The position numbers and the translations under genes were made by a program. Below are positions 10,401 through 21,591 of a stretch of DNA of 64,000 bases, piece after piece (positions within the stretch are counted from its first letter, which is position 1; the number at the start of each line of letters is the position of its first letter). The stretch is from contig CM035164.1 in assembly GCA_020205615.1 (NCBI GenBank), forward strand, positions 461,501 through 525,500, in the 5' to 3' direction. The notes beneath the pieces are model-generated. The model worked only from the letters and a program-made list of their open reading frames with translations. It had not been told where the DNA came from and made no database searches. This DNA comes from Panax quinquefolius (taxonomy: Eukaryota > Streptophyta > Magnoliopsida > Apiales > Araliaceae).

Positions 10401-11898
10401 CCATAATCATACCAAAAATCGCCCATCAATGCACTACGCCAACGAGGACTTTTTTTTTTACATCATTTGTAACATTACTTGTCATGATTATACCGAATAA
10501 TTCTCATTATAATCATACCAAGTCCATCTATGCACTACAAGTGCCACGTATGACTTTCAACATAATATAAACATGAGGATAATGACAATGATATAAGAAT
10601 TCAATAAAACAAGTTCAAGAATTAATTTTTCCGTAAACCAATAACGCCCAAATTGTCAACACGATATCGCTTTGTAGAGTAAAATTCAATAATGCTCGAA
10701 GAATATTTCCACGAAAAGATACTTTGGATGAAGCCAAAATATCGAGGATATTCCACTAATTTCGTGGAGTATAGAAGTCAAAATTTTAATCAATCGAGTA
10801 TAATACCGAATGGAATAACAAAAGATATCACCACGCACGCGGTACTTGCGATGTATTTTGGTTATTTCAATGTAATAATAATAACGGAACCAGTCGTAAA
10901 ATTCACACCGCAGGATGTTCCAATGTAATAATAAATGCGAATAATAAATGATGGAACCAGTCCCATGCGATAAAGACGTATGTAATATTCCTATAGAATA
11001 ATAAAGACGGAATAATAAAAAAATGGAACTAGGTCCAACAGATAAGATGCATATGATATATTCCGAGAATAATAAAGACGTAGAATAATAGAAGATTGTC
11101 ACCAAGTATAGGGTAGCTTGCATGATCTGAGTTATTCCAATGTAACCATAAAAGAAATGGAATAATGAAGTTCTCTTCTTGAATACAAAAGAATAATATC
11201 CCTTACGAGTACAACAAATAATATTCCCTACCTTAAGAAGAAGAGTCTTGGATATATAAGTAGTGAAGTAGCGAGAATACTTTCTTCTTTCTCTCTATAG
11301 TTTATCTCTCTGAGTTTCAAGAATTCGTAAGAAAATAATGAATGAATGAGCTTTCATTTATAGAAAAATAGAATGCATAAGAATCTCACTTTCATGAACG
11401 ATTGAGAGATTGATTAACTTTAATCTGACAAATCCATATTTAAAGAATTTTTTTTAAATAAAATATAATATATTCTATTTTATATAAAAAGATTTTTACT
11501 ATGCAAATACTATGCAGGCACTATGAAAATACTATGCATAATAAAATATAATATATTCTAATTATTGTCTAATAAAACAGATAACTTTATAAATATATTT
11601 ATATAAAAAAAAATTCCCCGCCGCCCACGACACTGCCTTGTATATAATTGGATTGGTAAACTCTAGCTTTAATTTATACTAAGATCATCATTTTTTGTCA
11701 AAGATCAAAAATTTCAACTAAGGTCCACCCTTTTGAAAACTAAGTATGCCTTTTTTTTCTTTATATGAATATAATAGGAAGTCATCATTATCATCTACAT
11801 ATATACTCCAGCTTCCCAAAGTTAATCTCATAATTTCGCCCAAAAAAAATAAAATAATTGAGTGATATATACTTTATTCCTTCTTGACCATTCCTGCA

Positions 11899-11941
<43 letters not shown>

Positions 11942-11978
11942 CATATATCTATAAACCCACCCCACCGAGACTCCTAAC

Positions 11979-12021
<43 letters not shown>

Positions 12022-12413
12022 AAAAACGAGTGACTTATCACATAAGCATCAATAATCAATACTGCAGGTATACTACTGCAACCACGCCAGATATTATTGT
12101 ACTTTTTTACTAAGTGAGTAGTTCAACAAGATAATAGTGTGAAAACTTTCGCAGCTTATTTTCATAAAAATATTTTGTCATTTTCTCAATCCGAAATAAT
12201 TCCGTTGTGGGGTCCACCAATGATTGTGCCGTTGTACTAATATTCCCTGTTAAAACGAATATTCCCCGACCAATCGAATATTATATAACAATTTGCGTAC
12301 TTTGTAAAATTTATAAATATTACCCACAACTATTATATTAATTTCACTCCATAATATTCAAAAATAATATTTATAGAAAATTCATCTTTATTCAAAAAGT
12401 TAGGGTTTTACAA
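10401..12413 (-). mobile_element. 3' LTR of element B, truncated at its distal end
   Basis: On the minus strand the LTR starts at 12413 with TGTAAAACCC and aligns with element B's 5' LTR (28868-31353) until about 10400. The outer ~650 bp, including the terminal CGTCACA, is missing and replaced by an integrase fragment. A ~415-bp stretch (11612-12026) has no counterpart in the 5' LTR. A polypurine tract on minus (AGGAAGGGGAGAT) borders it at 12414-12426. Confidence 0.8.
11612..12026. other. Insertion within element B's 3' LTR, with (AT)n tracts
   Basis: The 5' LTR of B passes directly from the TATATAAAAAGA-type stretch to GAGTGACTTATCACGTAAGC (near 30940-30990). In the 3' LTR these two flanks are separated by about 415 bp. 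The extra DNA starts ATTCCCCGCCGCCCACGAC and ends in two (TA)n runs (11905-11938 and 11981-12015). I see no clear terminal inverted repeat, so its origin is unknown. Confidence 0.6.
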
Positions 12414-12502
12414 TCTCCCCTTCCTATGAAATTTCGCCCTCGAAATTAGGGTACATACCTGGTATGTCGAAGAGGTAAGGATACCTTGATTTCATTTCGA
12501 TT

Positions 12503-13126
12503 CTAACTCCCAGTCATTTCTTCAACATCGTGGTTTCTCCACAAAACTTTTGACTTGAGGTATAACCTCGTGCGTAGAATATGTTCCTTCTTATCCAAGA
12601 TTTGAACAGGAACCTCTTCATACGTCAAATCTTCTACTATTTCATCCGGTTCCAACTCAATAATGTGGTTCGGGTCTTCCACATATTTACGTAACATGGA
12701 TATGTGAAAAATGTTATGAACATGAGACATACTTGGCGGTAAAGCGAGTCTATAGGCCACAGTTCCTACTCGATTAAGGATTAAAAATGGGCCTATGAAT
12801 CGAGGATTGAGCTTTCCTCTCTTTCTACATCTCGTAACTCCTTTCCATGGAGCAACACGTAACAACACATGATCTCCTATATCGAATTCCACGTCTTTTC
12901 GATGAAGATCAGCATAACTCTTTTGTCGATCTTGTGAGGTTTTTATACGTTGCCGGATCGTTTGAATCTTTTCCGTAGTCATACGTACCAACTCTGGTCC
13001 CAACAACGTTGCTTCACCCACCTCATCCCAAAGATTTGGAGAACGACACTTTCTTCCATACAACGCTCGAATGGAGCCATGCCAATACTTCGTTGATAAC
13101 TCATTGTTGTAGGAAAACTCCACCAA
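12503..13126 (-). pseudogene. Integrase C-terminal half with chromodomain-like tail, element B
   Basis: A single 207-codon frame remains open. It reads the end of the catalytic core ([30 protein letters not shown]) and then a helical linker (DRQKSYADLHRKDVEFDIGD). The GPY/F module follows (GKLNPRFIGPFLILNRVG, YRLALP, VHNIFHISMLRKYV), and last comes a chromodomain-like tail (VPVQILDKKEHILRTR, KVLWRNHDVEE). This is the best preserved coding stretch of the gypsy copies here and supports the Tekay/Del chromovirus assignment. It has no upstream catalytic residues in frame, so it is a remnant. Confidence 0.85.
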
Positions 13127-13570
13127 TGGTAAGAACTTGTCCCAACTTCCTTGAAATCAAGGACACGTAGTCTTAATAGATCTTCAAGAGTTTGAATAGT
13201 CCTCTCCGATCGTCCGGTCGTCTCGAGAATGATATGCCGAGCTAAATCGTAAATCTGCGCTCCATAGCTTTTTGCAAACTAACCCAAAATCGCCAAGTGA
13301 ATCTTGGGTCTCGATCGAAACTATGGATACCGGCATACCATGCAATCTTACAACCTCGTTTATGTATACATCTGAGCAAGACGTTCAAGTGTATAAGTTT
13401 CTCGTGTCGGTAGAAATGAGCGGACTTGGTCAATCTATCAACAATGACCCAAATCGCATCTATGCCTCGAGAAACTTTGGGAAGACCAAAGAACAAAATC
13501 CATGGTAATGTGCTCCCACTTCCATTCTGGAATTTCAAGTGGTTGCAATGGACCTTTTGGAACTTCTATG
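13127..13570 (-). pseudogene. Integrase catalytic core remnant, element B
   Basis: The minus strand carries DAIWVIVDRLTKSAHFY and DRDPRFTWRFWVSLQKAM, the region around the second Asp of the D,D-35-E catalytic triad. Frameshifts separate it from the C-terminal half, and it runs straight into the deletion junction at about 13565. Confidence 0.75.
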
Positions 13571-13599
13571 CCTTGACTCGTTGACCTTTTGTACCAGGT

Positions 13600-14276
13600 T
13601 CAAGGTCGATACAAAATTCAATTTCACGCCTGGGGGTAGGCCGGAAGTTCTTCTAGAATACGTCGAAATTTATTAACAATAGAAATATCGCTCAAAACCG
13701 ACGTATTTTTGTTTAAATCATGACATGAGCTAAGAAAGCTTGACATCCATTTTTCAATAAATGAATAGCTTTATGGCTTGAGATGACCGTGATTAATTTT
13801 AATGGTTTGGTAGTTTGAATTCGCATAATAGGTTGATTAGGAATATGAAAGCTAACAACCTTACGAAAACAATCAATTTTTGCATGATAAGTAGTTAACC
13901 AATCAATCCCTGAATCACGCCAAATGCAAGTATTTTTAATAAAATAAGATCGACAGTAATGTGAGGGTACCGATTTGAACCAAACAAGACTTATAAACAG
14001 TGGATGTAATGAAGGTTTCTCCCAATGGAGTTTCCACAGATAAGTCAAAGTCTAATTTCTCCTGAGTCAAATTTAATCGATGAAAGCGCAAGTAGGAGAA
14101 ATAAAAGAATGGGTAGAACCCAGATCAAATAAAGTATAGACTTCATTAGAGTTTATGATAAGCTTACCCGCGACGACCTCATTCGGGTTCCTTGCTCTCC
14201 GGGAGGTCACAACAAACGCCTCCTCCCTTACCTTCTGAGGTTTTGACTTTTCCGAGACGGCCTTTGGTGCCTCCAT
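13600..14276 (-). pseudogene. Aspartic protease and linker, element B
   Basis: The minus frame at 14073-14276 reads RRARNPNEVVAGKLIINSNE and VYTLFDLGSTHSFISPTCAF. The retropepsin active-site motif is normally D-S/T-G; here it reads D-L-G, apparently through a base change. Downstream frames (13713-14048) hold [20 protein letters not shown], a conserved stretch between protease and RT. Confidence 0.75.
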
Positions 14277-15002
14277 CTTAGTTGAATTTGTCTTCTATGA
14301 AACGACAAAATCGAGCTAAGTGACCTTCTCTCCACAATTATAACATGCTTTGACTGACGGGCGCAGCTTTGGTCGATGTGTCCCTCTCCTCCGCATTTGA
14401 AGCATATGATAGGTGGTCTTTCTCCTTCCTTAACAACGGGTCTTTGGTCTTTGACGTCTTTCCATCATTGTTGAATCTCCTTTTCTTGAAATGTCCATTC
14501 TTATTGTTTTGGCCTTGATTACCACCGGTGGTTACCATATCCGCCCGTTGATTCCTCCACGCTTGTTGTCACCGCCGATGACTACTACTCATTGGTATTA
14601 TAATTTTGCTTACGCTTCTCTTTTAGTTAACGTTGACTGACGTTATCGCGCTCCCACTAACTGCTTATATTTTTATCCATGCTTCCGCCATAAGTGGTTT
14701 TGGCTCTTCCTTAAATTTCGGTGGTCCCAAATTGAATCTGCTTAGCGGTGACCACTTGAGAGTTTCAAAGTGTTTCCACCTACATTTTGGACAGGAGCCG
14801 CTCTCGCCTGCTGTTGCATGAATTGCATAAAGCCTCTAAACAATCCATCATTCATCATTTGGTCAGTGTTGTGATTTGCATAAGGATTGTCGCATTCCTG
14901 ATGCACATTCTCCTGATTATTGATATGTGGAGACTCAATGGTCTCTTGTGCTCCATTGCTATTCTCAACATTCTCGGATGTCATTTTCAGATACTGCCAC
15001 AA
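14277..15002 (-). pseudogene. gag remnant, element B
   Basis: The N-terminal part (14742-14984) starts with MTSENVENSNGAQE and includes GLFRGFMQFMQQQARAA. The C-terminal part (14338-14540) has an asparagine/lysine-rich nucleocapsid segment and a worn CCHC region. The middle of gag is missing compared with element C. In intact elements Gag packages the RNA. Confidence 0.65.
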
Positions 15003-15158
15003 AACAGGGGTTAGTTGACATGTAACATATTATCTCTAAACTCTGACCAACCAATTTATATACAAAATAAATTTAAGTAAGTCATACTAGCAAAGGAATT
15101 CCCTGTCTCTCCCCTCCTAGTTCTAGTCTCACATCTTAGCCAGGGATCATATCCCTAA

Positions 15159-15170
15159 GCTTTGATACCA
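15159..15170 (-). other. Primer binding site of element B
   Basis: On minus the sequence is TGGTATCAAAGC, two bases (TT) inside the end of the 5' LTR. It matches the 3' end complement of initiator-Met tRNA (TGGTATCAGAGC) with one mismatch, the usual primer for plant Ty3/gypsy elements. Element C has lost the equivalent site. Confidence 0.9.
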
Positions 15171-15172
15171 AA

Positions 15173-15200
15173 TGTGACGCCCCCAAAATTAGGTATACAT
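15173..15200 (-). mobile_element. Inner 28 bp of element B's 5' LTR
   Basis: On minus it reads ATGTATACC...GGGGGCGTCACA, identical in kind to the end of the element C LTRs (17950-17983). The remainder of this LTR resumes at 28868 on the other side of element C. The last five bases (15196-15200, TACAT) are the target site duplicated by C. Confidence 0.9.
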
Positions 15201-16566
15201 TGTAAGACCCCGAAATTTTTAAATAAAAAGGAATTTCCTTTATTTATTATTTTGAAATAGTAAGGGTTGATTTGATTAATGTGATAGTTAAGGGTTAAAT
15301 ACGCAAATATTTCAAAATAAGCAAGTGGTTATAAAATATTCATTATCGCTTGAGGAATATTCGTTTGGTCGTGGAATATTCAAATCTTTGTCGGGAATAT
15401 TAAATGCGACAAGCAAAATGACCATGTGTAGGGCCCCATAACGAAAAAGCGATTGGATGAAGAAAACGACAAATATAAGTTGTTTTTAAATAATTGGCGT
15501 AGTTATTACAGATTAATCTTGTTGGAATACCCGGTGGTTAAAACACACTAATACTGCGTTGTTGAACAAAGAAGACACCAGTATTGCACCAATTATTGAT
15601 TCTTACGTGAAAGGCACTACTCAATAATGGTTACGATAATTACTGCTCAAAGATATTTTATTGAGTTAATAATTCTTTGCGTTGATATTTTATATTCTTT
15701 GTTGTTTCAATAATTGTCATTACACGGTATTTTTCATTATCGAAGCAATAATTCATATTATCCTCAATAATATTATTAGATAACATTATTGGCAATGTCT
15801 AGAAAGTTCTATCTAAGGAGAGGTTTGGTCACCTAATTGCATGGCGTCGATGAAGAAATTCTTATTGGAAAGCCCTCTTTCCTGAACCGCACTGTTGTCA
15901 ATATTGTGATTCTTCGTAATATTATTTGTGAATAATTAATTATTGATTTATATGATGAGGAAAATATTGATTTTATGTGGATATAGATGGAGAAAATTTT
16001 AAAATGACAATTGTTGAAAATTAATATTTTATCTTTTTCTCGATAAAATAATTCATTTAAATATATTATTTTAATAATATATTAATCTGTGATATTTTTT
16101 ACAACGAACGTGGGATATATGAGTATACGAGGAGGAAGAGTATTTTTGTTGCAATAAATGTTTAAAACATGTTAAACATGTCGGTGGGACCCCATTTATT
16201 GATTTGAAATTTGATTATAACACAATAAAATCGCTTGGTTGTGGATTTCGGTCAATTTCTATTTGGAATTTGGAAAAACTTTCTTCCGCAAAGTTGTAGA
16301 GAATTGAAATTCCTATAAAAAACTCCCGAGATTTGAATTTTCTGATGAAAGGGCTATTTATTATGAATTATTGAAGTTCAAGTTCAAATAATTGATTTTT
16401 GGGAGTTTAAAATATTTTTGTAAGAAAAACGTTTTTTGTTGTAATTGAGTGGCTCACATGTGTTATAAATGATCTGAAATCAGATTTCTAAGGTGGGCTT
16501 GAATATTTTAAGAAATATTATTATTTTATTAAATTTTACTAACTTTGGTGTTCTAAAGCGTTTTCC

Positions 16567-16576
16567 TATAAATAGG
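16567..16576 (+). promoter_or_regulatory. TATA-like box in element C 5' LTR
   Basis: TATAAATAGG lies about 1.37 kb into the LTR, with a CT-rich TTTCTCTCTATAT stretch ~45 bp downstream. The same TATAAATAG core is kept at 27421 (3' LTR), at 33199 (solo LTR) and, on minus, at 23836-23844. That supports a real U3 promoter, with U3 about 1.4 kb long. Confidence 0.65.
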
Positions 16577-16845
16577 GTGCTTGGGTTAAATTGAAAATCA
16601 CACCGAAACTCAAGTTTTCTCTCTATATATCGATCGTATTCTTGTGAGTATTTTGAGTATACTTTGAGTATTGCTAGATCGGTGCAAGTTCCTTTAGCAC
16701 TATATACCTAGATTCTAAATTTAGAAATCGATCTTTCGAGGTAAGGGATATTATTTTTTTTTGTAATGATATTATTTCTTCAATATCATTATGCTGAAAT
16801 GTTGATCTGAAGTTTTTATCAAATTTGGAACTTTTTCATGTCGGG

Positions 16846-17035
16846 GTTACTATTCATGGGTTACTATTCATGAGTTACTATTCATGAGTTACTATTCACG
16901 AGTACTATTCATGAAGCGTGAAGATGTTTTTGTGGAATTTTTATCTTTTGGTGTCTGAGAGTTACTATTCACGTGTCTAAGCCTTATTCACGATATCTGA
17001 CACTATTCACGTGTCTCTGTACTATTCAATTTAAA
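16846..17035 (+). repeat. TTACTATTCAYGAG repeat cluster, element C 5' LTR
   Basis: About five tandem copies of a 14-15-bp unit (GTTACTATTCATGAG / CACGAG) occupy 16846-16917. Four or more worn copies continue to about 17035. The same cluster occurs at 27699-27905, 34138-34195 and, reversed, 23270-23546. Confidence 0.85.
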
Positions 17036-17270
17036 AATAAAATTTCTTCTTTTCGTCTCAAAACATCTATTCGGATACTAACTCGATCAGTATCCATGTT
17101 TTGATCATTCTTGAATTTTACACCACTATGATTATTTTTGAGGTATTTTTGACGTGGATAAAACCAAGTACGAATCCTTAATCCTTAATCCTTGTCATTT
17201 TGTTTCACCGGATTCGTTTCTTTAAAAAAAAATATTTTTCATCATCCTCGGTCTTAAATGATGATATTAT

Positions 17271-17440
17271 GGAATATCTTTGGCTGTAGGCAAAGATGAA
17301 TGATTTCTTAAGAATATCTTTGGCTGTAGTGCAAAGATGAATGATTTCTGAAGAATATCTTTGGCCAGTGGTCAAAGATGAGCAGTGTTTAAATGAACAT
17401 GACCAATCGATGAATATCTTTGGCACAGTGTGAAAAGATG
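17271..17440 (+). repeat. ~40-bp hairpin-unit array, element C 5' LTR
   Basis: Four units share GAATATCTTTGGC, a variable ~7-base loop, GCAAAGATGAATG and a spacer. ATCTTTG and CAAAGAT are inverted repeats within each unit, so every unit could fold as a small stem. The array is shared by all LTRs of this group in the window. Confidence 0.85.
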
Positions 17441-17983
17441 AATATTTGATTCCGGATGTATATTGATTGATGTTACGGGGATAAAAGATGAGCGATGAAC
17501 TTTTAAATTCATACATAGAAGATAGTAGTTTGCATTCTCTACTTAACTCTTCTAATGAATTATTATTTCATTGCGAATATTGATTTAAAATTTGTTGTCT
17601 ATTGTATTCTATTAGATTTTTCCTGTTGAAGACTAACGATAATTTGTTGTATATTATCTTAGTCATAATATTCTTTACCGAGCTAGTTGAGCTCACCCTT
17701 TTCCTTTTGTTCCATTTTTCTCGTGAGGCGAGAATATAGCAAGTAATGCAGTCGGGGTATGGAATGAAGGTTTTAGAAAGGATTGTTTAGTAGTCCTCAC
17801 CATTTTTGTAAAATAATGTATCAATAAATGTGATGAGGATTTATTTGAGTATAGATATTGTCAGAAGATAATATTTGTATTCAAACTCACAGCTTTCTTG
17901 TTGTAATAATAAAGTTGTAGTTGTTTACGCACTATGTATTGACAACTCGTAATAGGTGATGTATACCTATTTTGGGGGCGTCA

Positions 17984-18144
17984 TTAGTTGGGATATGATC
18001 TCCATTTTGAGATCGGGGAATAGAACTAGGAGGGAGAGACGAGTAAATCCTTCGCTAGTGTGTCCTACCTAAGCTTATTTGTTAGTTGGTCAAGATATAG
18101 GGATATTATGTGATATATTGATTTCCTTAATTAACCCTTGTTTT
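17984..18144 (+). other. Leader of element C, primer binding site lost
   Basis: In element B the LTR end is followed by CATTTGGTATCAAAGCTTAG. In C the LTR end (TCA, 17983) passes directly to TTAGTTGGGATATGATC, so about 15 bases carrying the PBS are missing. The rest of the leader (GGAATAGAACTAGGAGGGAG) still matches B. Confidence 0.7.
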
Positions 18145-19256
18145 ATGACGATTTTGAGAATGTCGATCGAGAATATTAACAATGGAAATGAGACCGTGGA
18201 GATGCTCAGTACTCACCAACGAGAGAAGCGTCAACAGTCAAATGTTCCTCCCCATGAACAACACCATTGAAGCGAGATGATGAGCGAGGGATGTTTAGAA
18301 GTTTTTGCAGCTCATGCAAAAATCGACGAGGAGACTCGTGTTCAAAATACTGAGGAGGAAATGATAGCAATTCACGGGTTGTCACACCCAAGCGATTCAA
18401 AGAGTTGGGACCACGAATTTAAGGGAAAGCGGATCCGATCATGGCGGAAACATGGGTCAAACAAATTACCAAGATATTCGATGTCTTGGGATGCACGGAG
18501 AACGAAGGTTCCATTCGCCACCTTTATGTTCCGTGGCGAAAGCGACTCTTGGTGGGAGTCAGAAGCGCACTCCATCCAAATACTTTTCGGCATGTCTTGG
18601 GAGACGTTTGAAGCTATTTAATGACAAATACTTTCCTCGAAAGTGTTCGTCATATGAAGGAAGTGGAGTTCATCGATTGGAACAAAACAACATGACGGTG
18701 TGTCTCGAAAGACGAGGCAAAGTTTGCGAGAGTTATCCAGTTTGCACCTCATTTGGTGGAGAATGAGGAACGATGACGCGGATGTTTCTTAGAGGTTTGA
18801 AACCCGGCGTACGTCGAGATCTCATTTCTCATAAATTTTCTCTTTATTCGGATGTTGTAAATAGGGCTCAATTATTAGAGCGAGATAACGAGTACGGTCA
18901 ACCGAGGACCACAACCGGGATCGTGACGGAGATAGCGATCAACAGAATAATGATAACTGCGGAGAAAAGAAAGCAGACGACGAAATGGTAACCACTCGGT
19001 GGTAATCATGGCCATGAAAATAGAAGAAGAGAGTCGGGAGGAGATTTTAAAAGAGGAGATTTAACAACGACCATGTGAAGATGATGGTCTTACAAAAGAA
19101 TCGGGTTCTAAGGGAGGAGAACGACCACCGGTCATATATACTACAAATGCGGAAAAGAGGGACATATCGATCAAACCGCGCCTGACAGATTCAAGGTATG
19201 CTATAATTGTGGAAAGGAAGGACATATCGCTCGAGATTATCTGATGAGCAAAACCT
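18145..19256 (+). pseudogene. gag of element C
   Basis: It starts at a position equivalent to B's MTSENVENSNG (here MTILRMSIENINNGNE). It runs through a capsid-like region (MFLRGLKPGVRRDLISHKFS) to a nucleocapsid with one well-kept zinc knuckle (CYNCGKEGHIARDY, 19199-19240). The final Cys of the CCHC motif is replaced by Tyr, and a second, poorer knuckle lies just before it (YYKCGKEGHID). Stops and frameshifts break the ORF at several points. Confidence 0.75.
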
Positions 19257-19262
19257 AGTTCA

Positions 19263-19800
19263 ATGACTATGACTCAAAAGATCGTCCCGAGAAAAGTCAA
19301 AGTCAACGATTCCGGAAGAGCGTTTGTTGTGGATGGTCATAATGCGAGGAACCCAAACGAGGTGATCACGGGTAAGCTATTTATAAATTCTTGCGAAGTT
19401 TATACCTTACTTGATAGGGTGCTACCCATTCATTTATCTCTCCTGCATGTGCTCAACGTTTAAACTTGACTCAGGAGAAATTAGACTTTGACCTATCTGT
19501 GGAAACTCAGTTAGAGAAACTTTCATCACATCCACTTGTTTATAAATCTTGTTTGATTCAAGTTGGCACCATTACCTTACCATTGACCTTATCTCTTTAA
19601 AGATACATGTTTTTGATGTGATTTTAGGGATTGATTGGTTAACTACTCATCAAACCAAAATTGATTGTTTTCGTAAGGTTGTTAGTTTTCATATTCCTAA
19701 CCAACCTTTGTTATGCAATTCAAGCAACTAAACCATTAAAATCGATCACCGCCATATCTAATCATAAAGCTATTCGTTTATTAAAAACGGATGTCAAGCT
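19263..19800 (+). pseudogene. Protease and linker of element C
   Basis: The frame at 19263 reads GHNARNPNEVITGKLFINSC and EVYTLLD, then loses the DSGATHSF-type active site to a small deletion (LLDRVLPIHLS). The linker GIDWLTTHQTKIDCFRKVVS follows at about 19630-19690. The remains match the protease region of elements A and B. Confidence 0.75.
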
Positions 19801-19879
19801 TTCTTAGCCCATGTTATGGATTTGAATAAAGACACGTCAAATTTGAATAATATTCCCGTTGTTATTGACTTTCTGACGT

Positions 19880-21010
19880 ATTTCAAGAAGAACTTCCTTG
19901 CCTACCCCGAGCGTGAAGTTGAATTCTTTATTGATCTTGAACTCGCATAAAGCCCATTTCTAAAACCCCATATCGAATGGCTCTATTGAACTTCGTGAGT
20001 TAAAGGTTCAACTACAGAAATTGTTGGACATCGGTTTCATCTCCCCTAGTACATCTCCTTGGGGTGCTCTGTTTTATTTGTAAAGAAGAAAAAGACGGGA
20101 GTATGCGACTTTGTATTGACTATCGGGAATTGAACCATGTCACCATCAAGAATAGGTATCCTCTACCTCGTATTGATGACTTGTTTGACCCGATTCAAAG
20201 AAGGGGCACAATTCTTTTCAAAAATCGATCTTCGCTTCGATATCATCACCAAGATTAGAATCGAGGATATTCCAAAGACCGCCTTGAACTTCGGTATGGG
20301 CATTATGAATTCTTAGTCATGTCTTTCGGACTAACTAATGCTCCTGCGACTTTCATGGATATGATGAACCGAGTATTCAAGGAATATTTGGATCAATTCG
20401 TTGTTGTCTTTATTGATGACATCCTCATATATTCCAAAAGCCGTGAAGATCATGAGCACCATTTGAAGCTGGTACTCCAAAGGCTTCGTGAAAATGTATA
20501 CTATATGCCAAATTGAAGAAATCACGAGAGTTCGGCTCGAGGAAGTAGCATTCCTTGGGCACGTGGTGTCGAAACATGGAGTATCTGTTGATCCGTGAAG
20601 ATTGAAGCAATACAAAGTTGGAGCAACCAAAATCGGTGGATCAAGACGTAGCTTTTTGGGCTTAGTTGGTTATTATCGAGATTTGTGGAAGGGTTTTCTC
20701 GAATCGCTACTCCATTAACTCGCTAACTTCGGAAGGATACAAAATTCTTTTGGAGCGAAGAATGCGAGAAAAGTTTCCAAGAGCTTAAGAGAAACTTATT
20801 TCAAGACTGCTCTAACAATACCATCCGGTTCGGATGGATTTGTTATCTACAACGATGCTTGAGCAAAGGGTTAGGATGTGTTCTCATGCAACGTGGGAAA
20901 GTCATAGCCTATGCCTCATGACAACTTAAAGAGTATGAGAGGAATTATCCTACTCATGATCTAGAGTTAGCGGCCGATCGTTTTTTCAGCTTAAAAATAT
21001 GGAGGCACTA
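19880..21010 (+). pseudogene. Reverse transcriptase and RNase H of element C
   Basis: Readable pieces are [20 protein letters not shown] and [10 protein letters not shown] (20090-20180), then [18 protein letters not shown] and [13 protein letters not shown] (20320-20440), which keeps the catalytic IDD. After that come the thumb/connection and an RNase H segment ([16 protein letters not shown] near 20925-20970). Several frameshifts and stops separate them, for example a stop after YNDA in RNase H. Confidence 0.85.
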
Positions 21011-21081
21011 TCTATACTGGCGAGAATTGATGAAGAAGAATACTTGAGTCCACTCTAGACTTTGTGTTCTAACGACTCGAT

Positions 21082-21591
21082 TTGAAGTACAAGATTATGA
21101 TGGAGGCACACAATACGCCATTTGCAATCCATCCTGGAAGTACTAAAATGTATCGTGATCTTCTACATACATTTTGGTGGAACAATATGAAGAGAGAGAT
21201 TGCAAAGTTTATCTCGATGTGTTTAACTTGCCAACGTGTAAAGGCGAGACATCTTGTACCTAAGGGTCCGTCTGCAACCACTTGAGATTCCGGAATGGAA
21301 GTGGAACACATTACTATGGATTTCGTTCACGACGGGTCTTCCTACGGTTTCTCAAGGCATCAATGCTATTTGGGTTATTGTTGATAGATTAACCAAGTCC
21401 GCTCATTTCTTGCCGATCACGGAGACATATTCCTTGAACGTCTTGCTAGTATGTACGTGAATGAGATTGTGAGGTTGCATGGCATGCTGTATCCATAGTT
21501 TCGGATCGTGACCCAAGATTCACTTCAAGATTTTGGGTTAGCTTGCAAAAAGCTATGGGCGCAGATTTGCGATTTAGTTGAAGATACCATC
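21082..21591 (+). pseudogene. Integrase of element C, N-terminal part
   Basis: The HHCC zinc-binding domain is clear: HPGSTKMYRDLLHTFWW, then CLTCQRVKARH (21130-21260). The core follows (INAIWVIVDRLTKSAHF near 21360-21410 and the DRDPRFT equivalent near 21508). The frame is then interrupted at 21592 by a solo LTR and continues at 25237. Confidence 0.85.

Larger units (their letters stand above)
12414..15172 (-). mobile_element. Internal region of element B, large pol deletion
   Basis: The minus-strand order is PBS, gag start, zinc-knuckle region, protease, then directly integrase, PPT. Compared with element A, the DNA between the integrase N-terminus (A: ~1505) and the protease-RT linker (A: ~3235) is missing. 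The join lies at about 13565-13605, so the RT core and RNase H are gone. Part of gag between about 14545 and 14740 also appears lost. B could not have moved on its own in this form. Confidence 0.8.
15201..17983 (+). mobile_element. 5' LTR of element C
   Basis: It begins TGTAAGACCCCG and ends GGGGGCGTCA. It aligns nearly end to end with 26064-28862. Landmarks are a TATA-like box at 16567-16576, a 15-bp repeat cluster (16846-16917) and a ~40-bp hairpin-bearing repeat array (17271-17440). Differences from the 3' LTR are mostly small and gather at CG-containing sites. Confidence 0.9.

Noticed and set aside
10686..11123. 145-codon minus-strand open frame
   Set aside because: It lies wholly within element B's 3' LTR, has no recognisable domain and is not conserved in the 5' LTR copy.
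15159..15170. tRNA gene suggested by tRNA-like sequence
   Set aside because: Only 12 bases match and they sit beside the LTR end, so this is a primer binding site, not a tRNA gene.
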